From Ursus arctos (Eukaryota > Chordata > Mammalia > Carnivora > Ursidae): a stretch of 64,000 bases of DNA. Positions 55,772-64,000 of the stretch are shown piece after piece. How positions within the stretch are numbered: the stretch's first letter is position 1; each line of letters starts with the position of its first letter. The DNA lies in NCBI RefSeq assembly GCF_023065955.2, contig NW_026622808.1, positions 42,048,475-42,112,474 of the forward strand. Direction: 5' to 3'. A program made the translations under genes and the position numbers. Under the pieces are notes generated by a model. That model did no database searches, was not told the DNA's origin, and was given only the letters and a program-made list of their open reading frames with translations.

Positions 55772-55817
<46 letters not shown>
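55772..55817. repeat. (TG)23 microsatellite
   Basis: Twenty-three uninterrupted TG units. Expected to be highly polymorphic. Predicted His-Thr repeat peptides across it are artefacts. Confidence 0.97.
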
Positions 55818-55819
<2 letters not shown>

Positions 55820-56394
55820 GCCAAGGAGACAGGTCCATAAAGACTTGCCTGGAGGGATAAGGAAATGGCACACAGACTTACTCTAGACCCCCTGAGAAGG
55901 CAACACAGTAACAAATCTTGGAAATCAAAGCTTACCAGCTGATGAGTTATCAAATCCTATGTTAATTTCTGACATTTAGGAGGATGTAAAATATCACCTC
56001 AGACAGAAGGCTCAGCCAAGAAAGAACTGATTTTATCAGCCTGGCTGGAATCCACGTGGAAATCTAGGAAAACTGCTGGGTGGGGGGAGGGTGGTCAGGG
56101 GAGGTGGGTGGGGCATTTTTTCATGTTCATAACACCTGTTACTTCTCTCTCTTCCAGGGCAAGCCACTCAGGAATGATTAAGTAATTTTGTGTCCAAGTG
56201 TGAGTGTACACATGTGTGCAGGTGAGTATAAAACCCAGGTCAACACTCTTAACCATTACACAGCACTGCCTGCCTGGTGTGACAATTTATCACATCGTTG
56301 CACTTGTTAAATGAGAACTCTGGTCCCTCCCTCCCTCTCTTTTTGTTTATTAGCTTTAAAGCTAAAAATTCCAGATAATCAATAATCAGTGTTA
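55818..56394. other. Unique sequence with a G-quadruplex candidate
   Basis: The G-rich tract at 56078-56114 contains at least six runs of three or more G within 37 bases. Otherwise nothing recognised. Confidence 0.5.
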
Positions 56395-57470
56395 CTCATT
56401 TGATAAGTATTTACCAAAGGCCTGCCATGCACCAGGGACGGTCCCGGGCTGTGAGGATGTAGTCTTGAACAAACCAGACAGCAATCCCTGCCCTTGCGGG
56501 TCTCACACTTCCCACCTGCCTGTGACACCAATAATAAGTTATTCAGCAAGTTACAATATTCATGCTACAAAGAACAATAAAGCCTGAAAGGTACTGCAAT
56601 TTTCCCTAAGAGCAAAGGGAAGCCCATCCTGACTAGGGGACGTTTGCACACAACTCGAACAAAGGTCTGAAGGAAATGAAAGAGCTCGGTGAACGTACAT
56701 GAGGGGGGAGAGCATCCCGAGAAGAACAATTGCATCAAGAGCTGTGAGGCAGGACAGTGCTTAGAATGCTCAAGAACAACAAGGACGTGGGTGTGGGAGG
56801 AGCAGAGTGAGTGTGGAAAGCGTATCCGTCTCCTGTGGCTACTGTAACACATTACCGCAAACTGGTAGCTTAAAACAACAGAAATTGACACTCTCCCCAT
56901 TTTGCAAGTCAGAAGTCCAAAATCAAGGTCTTGCCAGGGCCGCACTCCCTCTCTTGAGGTTCTGGGGGAGAACCTGTTCTTTGCCTCTCCCAGCGTCTGG
57001 TGGCTGCCAACCGTCCTTGATCTGTGACCACACCTCTCTCACCTCTATCTCCCTGGTCACGTTAATGCTTCTGCTCTGTGTAATCCCCCCCCACCCCGCA
57101 TCACTCTCACAGGGACACTTGCTAGTGGATTTGCAGTCCACCACAAATGACCCCACTTCAAGATTCTTAATTTCATCTGCAAAGACCCTTTTCCAAGTAA
57201 GGTAATATTTACCAGTTTGAGAGGTTTAGACAGATGTATCTTTTGAGAGTCACCATTCAAATCACTAAGGGATGATGAGTAGACCAAATCAGAGCGTAAT
57301 GGGTGGTGGTGGGCGACAGAAAGAAGAGTTTATATAGGAATCTTGTAGATCATTGTGATAGCTTCGGCTTTAGTTAGAGACAAACAGGAAGCCATTGCGG
57401 GGACATAAGCAGAGACTGACATGGATTTAACATCTTTAATAGGATCGCTTCGACTGCTGTCATGCAAAAA
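56395..57470 (-). repeat. L2 LINE 3' region, split by an LTR
   Basis: Left part (56395-56820): 'gataagtatttaccaaaggc', 'ctgccatgcaccagggacgg', 'acagcaatccctgcccttgc', 'agagcaaagggaagcccatc', 'cgaacaaaggtctgaaggaa', 'ggcaggacagtgcttagaat'. Right part (57263-57470): 'ggaatcttgtagatcattgt', 'cttcggctttagttagagac', 'caggaagccattgcggggac', 'aataggatcgcttcgactgc'. The order is continuous with the L2 consensus complement once the LTR is removed. Confidence 0.78.
56822..57262 (+). mobile_element. MLT2-like (ERVL) solitary LTR inserted in L2
   Basis: 'tctcctgtggctactgtaac', 'acattaccgcaaactggtag', 'cttaaaacaacagaaattga', 'gtcagaagtccaaaatcaag', 'gttctgggggagaacctgtt', 'tttgcctctcccagcgtctg', 'acacttgctagtggattt', 'catctgcaaagacccttttc' and 'gagagtcaccattcaa' follow an old LTR consensus I associate with MLT2. 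Solo LTR; no viral coding region present. The 126- and 132-codon frames across it are non-coding. Confidence 0.72.
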
Positions 57471-57770
57471 AGTCCAATAGCATTCAACCCTTAGATCGGT
57501 ACTTCAACTCAGAAGTGTGCCATATTATGATTAGACCTGAAAAGCAGGATAAGTAGAACCTGGCACATGGCTACTATAGGCTACCCTGAAAATCCTCTAC
57601 GAATCCCATCAGACATATCTGTTGAATAAAAGAATGTTCTTCTACCTAACTAAATTTTTCCCCATAAATATTTCTCAATCATCCACTATACTCAAGATTC
57701 TGTTCCTAGGAATTAAGGCAATCAACAAATCACATACTGCTATCTAACATGGTATTAAGTGACAAATCAC
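57471..57770. other. Unique non-coding sequence
   Basis: Nothing recognised. Confidence 0.42.
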
Positions 57771-57795
57771 TTTTTTTTTTTTAAAGATTTATGTC
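57771..57795 (-). mobile_element. Possible tail-only SINEC remnant
   Basis: A T run followed by 'taaagatttat', the first bases of a reverse SINEC, and then host sequence. A 7-base direct repeat atcactt lies on both sides (57766-57772 and 57796-57802). This fits a retroposon that stopped after copying its tail. The TSD is short and chance cannot be excluded. Confidence 0.4.
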
Positions 57796-57802
57796 ATCAC
57801 TT

Positions 57803-59950
57803 TACTTGTGTCAACAGTGATTGAAGAATCTCAACTCCGTGGGGGCACAGATATGCTGCACTCCTATTCTTTGCTATTGCTTTTCCAGTCCTGCTAATGT
57901 AGACGCCCTTCCCAGCCCCTTTGCAACTTCTTTGACAGAATCTGTAAATTCTCACTTGCTTTTCATAATTAAAAGTATCTGTCCAGCCTCAGATTAAAAT
58001 TTCATGTCCTACCTAAGCACAGGCTTGAGATACAACCCTAACCACTTAGAGCTCTCTTCCAACTTCTTCCCTACCCTGGGACTGAGATACTCTGACTTTA
58101 GAGGCAGAGTGGACTTAGATAACTGGTTGTCAGCAGGTGAAAAGCTGGTGTTCCTGGTCTAGCTCTGTTGGGATCTCCTGCAAATACGGTGGTCTCAGCA
58201 GAGTTCAAAGCTGATGGACATGCTTTTTTCTCTGGGAAGGTATTCAAGTTCCACCCTCACTCTGCTTCTGAGGGTCCATTCACAGGAGGACAGCCATGTC
58301 TCCCTTCATAACTGTCAGTGACATATGACCCAATCACATTTCTGAATAGGCCAATGCCTCAGTTATACCAATGTCTACCCGAGCAGCCCCGTGGCACCTG
58401 CCTACTACTTTGACATTTATGGTTCTGTGCTGAATTGCTTATGTTTCCTCCAAAGGCTACAGAAAACTGGGATGCGGTAGAAAAGTTGTTCCCTTCTTCT
58501 TCCCAGGACTATTACTTCTCAATCCTTTTTCCCCTGCTACTATAGCCCACTCCACAAAGCCTCTTCCCATCCTTGCCCTATTCAGAAGCAAATGAGAGGG
58601 AGGTACTGATCTGTGCTCATGTGCGATCCCAAACTCTACAGAGGAAATGGGAGGCCCTCTTCAGGAGCCTGTACTATGCCTGTACCATACTCCTATCTGA
58701 CAGCAGTGCCTATCGAGCTGGCAGGTTCCACAGCTCAGCATCCTTTTGTTGAAATCATGCAGCTCTGGGCTTCTGCTACATTCTGCTCATGACTTTCGCT
58801 CCAGAAAGAGGGAGGAAAAGAGTCTCTTGGAATCCTTCATTCCAACTGGCTGTATCTTTGCCCTCACCAATTCTCCTCTTACAGAGTCTGTGAGCATGGA
58901 AGTGTGGTTCAACATGGTGGGTCTGGTTCTGCTGCTACCTCTTCATAATATGGGTGTGGGTCTCTCTCATATACGGGTAGCTCTCCAGGAATATGGTCAG
59001 CCTTTCTGTTTGGGCCCTAGTTGCTCATATTCTAGGGCAATGTGAGAAGTCCCACTGAACCTTTGTTCTACTCCTGAATTCCAATGACTTTACTGGAGAT
59101 ACGGCTCCAGGAGAAAAAGCTTCTAGGGGTCATTTGGTCTCCAAACAGGACAGAAAAAACTAACTAGTATTCTACACGTCTGCGGGAGAAACACTCTGAA
59201 GATTCTAATGTAATTTCTGTTGATTTATTTTATCCTGACATATCTTATTTAACAAATTTTAAAGCAATCATCTTTGCTGAATGGAAAGGGATCGTGGTTT
59301 ACTGTTAAAGTATTAGCACTCAACAGATAATTCTTAGTTCCAACAAATCTGTTGAACTGGAAATAAATCTTAAGGATGAAAAGATCTCTTGATAACTACA
59401 GCCATTTCAAAACCTATTAGAAAACAGAAAAATTAGAGAGCCAGATGAATTTCGCTCCTCCTGGACTCATTTTCCCTAGGAGCGAATTACACTGCTAGAC
59501 AAGCTAAACTGCCGGTCCCCACACCAGCACCACACAGTCAGGCTGAAGACTTTTCCATTCCCAGAAGTCACCAGGGTTAGTCCTGTTCTGAAATGATAAT
59601 GATAATTACCCATGAACATCACAGCCACCAAAATGTCAGTGAGAAATATCAAGTGGCAGAGTACACATCCACAACAATATAGCCCCAGAAAGTATGAGTA
59701 ATAGGAAAGGTTTAAGACTCTGGGGAAAATACCTCCTTAGAACACCTAAGCAATGATACAAAAAGGTTTGCTGCTCATGGGATGGCAGCTAGAGGGGGTG
59801 GAAAGAAGGATGGAATGAGGATTAAGAGTCCTGGGTAAGGAAGTCCTGACTCCCGTGAATGAGGACCACCGTTGGCTGAGACTCAACCCTCCCATTTCAA
59901 CTGCTCCCAAGGACAAAGCAAAGCAGGGACTCCAACAATGCATCGCTCAT
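57803..59950. other. Long unclassified block, 58.0-59.1 kb pyrimidine-rich
   Basis: About 2.1 kb where I recognise no repeat family. 58080-59100 is enriched in C and T on the plus strand and holds a 99-codon plus frame (58746-59045) with no family resemblance. It has the even texture of a retroviral or LTR-derived segment, but no terminal repeats, primer-binding site or polyprotein motif were seen. A lineage-specific element or unique DNA are both possible. Confidence 0.35.
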
Positions 59951-61890
59951 CCTAAAGTACTATTTAACATTTATTTCTAAAATACTTTTAACAAAAGATA
60001 TTAACATATGTGTATATATACACTCTTCACCACCACCACACAGAAACACACACACACAAGAAAGACAGAGGACACTGCCTCAGTCTCCTGCTACAGCTAC
60101 GCTTTCCCCTAAATCGTTGTGTGACAGCTACCAGTTCATGTCAGAAAGGTGGTCATTTGAAACAAAGAATGCTGTTGTTTTTAATTCATTGGTGAATCTA
60201 TTATCCTGCTAGACTCAATGGTATTGAAGAACACACACCAGGTTTAAGCCCAAGGGTCTCACGGCAGCTTCTCCCTATTAGTCTTCATCTGTCTACCACC
60301 AGGGCTGTCACCGAGATGTCCACTGACACGTCTGTTCCTGTTGTTAAACTACCAAAATACTTCGTAGGTACCGCTCCCTGAGTACTGCTTCTTCCTCTTT
60401 GCCTCCTCCCCTGGGGCTCTCCAAACCTCTCCACCACGCAGAAATTAATAGGTTGGTGTCTGACACAGCAGAGAGCTTTCAGGAACTACCTTAACATTGG
60501 TCAGTGCCATGTGTCCTGCTAATTGTTTGCATATAAAAATAACTCCTCTGCCTAAGACATATCCACCCACATCCTGAGCCCCCACTGTGGGTACATCTAT
60601 GCCAAACCAAGACTTCAGAAGCACATTTGAAGGAAATCCCAGGAAAATAATTTAGAACACAAAACTAGTTCAGATATCTAGTATTGTAGAGCATTCTTAG
60701 GATAAGGCCCATTTAGAATTTGTGCCCAAGAGCTATTTGCAAATTTATAGTTATTTTTTTCAGTCAATTAGTTTGAGACAAGAAATGGAAGCTAAGTAAA
60801 TAAATTAGATCATTAATTTGCAATAAATATAAATTATGCTAATTCTAAAAACTGAACATATATACAAACTATGTATATATAATAAATGAGGAATATACAG
60901 AAGACTCTATTAGCAAAAGAAAGCTATCTTGACTTATTGTGTTGTAGAAAATCCATGTTTATTCATTCAATAGATTGTAACAGTTTTGATATGTGTATGA
61001 AAATATAAGATAAACATTAACTGCCTACTGATGTTCTAACAAATCTATTTTCATTCCAAATGGAAATTAGAATATATTTTGCATTATTTAAGTTAATTAC
61101 ATGACATTTCTTATGAATAATGATGTATTATTTCATTCGTTACTTCTAATTATGTTCTGTTACAAGTGCAAGGCTGGCAACACCAGGACTAGCCTTTCCC
61201 TATTCCTCACAATCTGATGACTTGCATGGGAAGCAGGTCAAAAATATGCCCAGAATATAATGAACAGAGTTCAGTAATTGTTAACCATGACAGTTTAAAA
61301 TTACCTGAGGAAAGTTTCACACAGAAATAAATAGAAATGGGGAATGGCTTGCCATGTTATAGGATATTCCTTCTTGCACCTAATAGGAGAAATATTCCAC
61401 TTGTTATTTTAATACATTTAATTATCATCCTACCATTTCCTACAGCTGGAGAGAAAGCACCCCTAATACTGCCCTCCCTGGTCTCCACACTCACACACCA
61501 ACAGTTATATTTTATATAGACAGTCAGATTGTAAAGTTATCTTTTTCCTGTTGTGAAAGTGATTCTATAGGGTTGTGCAATTTGGAGAAAATGCAGGAAC
61601 TTCCTAAATACTAAAAAGCCAGTTGAATTCCGTATTTCCCTCCTTTAATGCATGACCATGGACAGACCAGCCCATCTCACTCCATTCACAGCAGGGCCTG
61701 AAGCTAGAAGGTAAATCCTATTCTCAGAACAGGTCAAGGTCAAGGAAAATCAGCTAGAACTCAGTAATTAAGAACAGGGGCCAAGTGAACCACAAGGCCA
61801 CTGCACGCATATCCTCATCAGCCAGAGTCAGCAAGGAGCCAGGGAGAGACAGTGGACAGTGGGAAGAGGCCAGGATGAGGTCTGGAGACC
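59951..61890. other. Repeat-poor AT-rich sequence
   Basis: Small CA run at 60047-60058. 60700-61150 is very AT-rich with many TAAT and ATTTGCA cores. No gene or family recognised. Confidence 0.42.
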
Positions 61891-61933
61891 AATATGCACA
61901 TGCTTTATGCACCCTGTTTCACGGGTGAGTCAC

Positions 61934-62071
61934 CTTTATTTGAATGGGTCAGGACAAAGTATATAAAATCTGCACATTTTTCTCCATCCAATTTCAAACA
62001 TTCCCTGCACACATCCAAAGCATCTATTAATTCCTTCAGTGGGAGGTGCCAACAATCCATCATTCTGTCTA
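61934..62071 (-). other. Candidate 138-base exon, phase 1-1 (unproven)
   Basis: Reading the minus strand: a polypyrimidine acceptor ending 'tttgtttttatag' (AG at 62073-62072), then 138 bases open in one frame, then a donor 'aaag|gtgact' (GT at 61933-61932). The length is a multiple of three and both junctions split a codon after its first base, so exclusion would keep frame. The peptide includes MMDCWHLPLKELIDALDVC and KLDGEKCADFIYFVLTHSNK. The longest open frame of the window (146 codons, 61905-62345) contains it, though the upstream half looks non-coding. I recognise no family. Confidence 0.3.
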
Positions 62072-63199
62072 CTATAAAAACAAAGATGCCAGTCTCCACT
62101 CCAAGAACAAAAAATAAACCTAGGAGAGGAAGAGCTCGGCCAGGAGGGCTCCTCCTTCTCCTCTGGTACCCATGACAGTGACTGCCCACTGACCCTGCAT
62201 GCGGCCTCAGAATCCTCCTTAACACTGTGAGCTCACTACCAACTGCAGAAGAGGTGTTTGCGATAAAATGTATTTGCTCTCTGTGCACTAATTCCTCAGA
62301 TGACAAGTCGAGACGGATGAGGGTCACACAAGGTTTGTCTTGCAATGGGGGTTGCCAGGATCATCTCTGGCAGGTTCTAGACACTGAAAAAAGAGGTCAG
62401 TCAACTTAGTGAATGATAAAAGCATCCAAGAGCTTCTTCTGTTCCTGCTGACCAATGCCATTGAAAACCGTTTCTAACTACAGACCCAAGGGTAAGCAAA
62501 CATTTATATGGAAGCCTTCCCCACAGAAACAGGAGAAAGAATGCTCTAACTGAAACATCACTGCTACATGCAGAACTCTTGAACGCAATAACCCGCCAAA
62601 TAAAGGGAAGAAAAATATGACCATAAGAAAACCAACTTACCCCACTGCAGCTCAGGACAAAGGACAGCAAGATTGTCCTTGAACATCTCGTCAAGCATAT
62701 TTGAAGCTATACAACAGGCATGCACAGGGTGGAGGGAAAGACACGCTTAGGGAAATGTTAAGAAAGAAAAACTATCTTTAGTAATAAGGATATTAATATA
62801 GTGCTTGTGCTCATTTTATTTGCACAGGAAGGTTTAAAAAGAAACTCTTTTCAGAAATGAAAGATCATCAGATCACTAATAACTGCAGTTTCCTGAACAA
62901 TTAAAGAAATTCACAAGATTACAACCTACACAGGAAATGACAAATATTTCTGATTTTTATGGAAGAACTAAAAGGGCACTTTTATCTATAGCATCCAGTC
63001 CATAAGCAGCACTGTTAAGTAATGAGGCTATTTTTATTATTTGTTCATTCACTTCAGGAGTACTCAACATGGCAATGGTCTAAAAACAGCAAACTTGCTC
63101 TTTCAGAAAGGTAAAATTGTATATTGGAAGGCATTTGCCAGAGTTTTCTTTTTTATGTATTAAAGTGGGACCTTAGAGCACAATTCCCATTGTGCCAAA
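62072..63199. other. Unique non-coding sequence
   Basis: Nothing recognised. A 97-codon minus frame at 62401-62694 has no splice context or family resemblance. Confidence 0.42.
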
Positions 63200-63560
63200 C
63201 TTTTGTTTCTAATATTCAGCAGAAATGTCTTTCAAGTTACAGTCAAATTCTTCACAAATACACTTCATAAGGCTGTCCTCAACGCATCTTCCGAACACTG
63301 TCTGGACTTGATAACATTCGGTGTGCGATGCTCCTGTTTGGAAAAGTCTGCTTTTTTTAATAACCGATTCAATAAACTGTTGACAAATGATTTGTATAAT
63401 ACAGTATGGCCAGCGAGCTAGGTTTATCTCTGTCATTACATGCCGCATTCAACCCGTTCACAAATGTTGCCATGTTCCCCTTACGTTAGAGCTCCTTATG
63501 CCATTCTGAAGAGCAATCCAAAGATCAATACACAGTCTGCTGAAAACAACAGGACATAAC
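63200..63560 (-). other. CpG-retaining block, possible exon or conserved element
   Basis: Ten or so CpGs persist in about 260 bases (63270-63490) within otherwise CpG-poor DNA. The minus strand is open for 79 codons at 63209-63448, and another frame across 63300-63420 also lacks stops. A 55-base minus segment at 63485-63539 has an acceptor-like 'ctgttgttttcag' and a donor 'gtaagg'. Constraint, whether coding or not, is a better supported idea than any specific gene. Confidence 0.3.
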
Positions 63561-64000
63561 AAATGAATAATTTTATTTACAATAAAAGCCCCAGTCCCTA
63601 AATGGATTCCACTAATGCTCAAATTCATTTTTCATGCTCAAGATGGGACATAGCATAATGCAAGGGAATGGGGTTCGGTAAAGTATTAACCATACTGGTT
63701 CGAATTTATTTAAGCCACGGACAATAGCTGGACCGCACTGAGGTACATGAATAAAACGTCCACTGCAGAATTCTGAAGATGCAATCTCCAAAATGCTTCT
63801 GTTCTCTCACCAAGACACTCTGAAAAGCATTTTCCAGTAACAAGAAATTAATGGATTAAAGACGTTCTGACATATCCTTCTGGAGTGTTGCACCACAGAG
63901 GCCAAAGCCTATTCAATCAGCTTTAAACACTGTTTGCAACGAACAGAAGTATTTGCTTTAGGTGGGGACAAGGAGGGATTGAAGTGGGTCTTTTGAGAAT
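63561..64000. other. Repeat-free right end
   Basis: No family recognised. Even composition, several CpGs and short AT cores continue the texture of 63200-63560. Confidence 0.38.

Noticed and set aside
55643..55953. His-Thr repeat peptides (also at 44028-44228)
   Set aside because: They translate TG/AC dinucleotide repeats.
56565..57205. 126-codon minus and 132-codon plus reading frames
   Set aside because: Both span the L2/LTR junction and follow repeat wording; the frames overlap on opposite strands, which is typical of chance.
62401..62694. 97-codon minus-strand frame near the 61.9 kb exon candidate
   Set aside because: Rich in Ser, Phe, Leu and Trp with no conserved-looking core and no acceptor or donor at sensible positions.

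Overview
This 64 kb window is vertebrate nuclear DNA from a carnivoran mammal. It is AT-rich and CpG-poor, with no long open reading frames, no operon-like packing and no rRNA or functional tRNA gene. The diagnostic evidence is sixteen tRNA-Lys-derived SINEC elements of the CAN-SINE family. The best preserved copies (7901-8109, 36568-36769, 53310-53509) have the head and body wording I associate with bear/panda SINEs, so an ursid or close caniform is the most likely source. Species and locus are inference: I recognise no protein-coding gene, and the window reads as intergenic DNA or the inside of very large introns.

Layout. 1-12.5 kb: mostly unique sequence with decayed MIR and L2 fragments, two SINECs and several repeat-free blocks that look like conserved non-coding candidates. 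12.5-20 kb: SINE-rich, with a MER2-like DNA transposon split by a SINEC and an L2 split by a MIR. 20-31 kb: mostly unique AT-rich DNA with MIRs, a LINE-like relic near 24.3 kb and a compound CT/CCA/TA microsatellite near 28.1 kb. 31-39 kb: the densest mobile-element cluster, with an old LINE-1, nested SINECs, a MER20-like element, another hAT-type element, L2, a second MER2-like copy split by a SINEC, and an unexplained 66-base hairpin at 31408-31473. 39-53.3 kb: no SINEC at all, but LINE-1 3' ends, an MLT1-like LTR, a 750-base L2, MIRs, and a hAT-type element interrupted by a truncated LINE-1. 53.3-64 kb: one very fresh SINEC, L2 pieces (one split by an MLT2-like LTR), a long unclassified block (57.8-60 kb) and a repeat-poor right end.

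No set of genes working together can be described. The strongest coding hints are weak: a 138-base minus-strand segment at 61934-62071, bounded by plausible splice signals with one open frame; a minus-strand open segment at 48593-48855; and a CpG-retaining block at 63200-63560. All are offered as testable candidates. Family names for repeats come from recognition by eye; strands refer to the element's own sense orientation, and edges are approximate unless a target-site duplication (TSD) is given.
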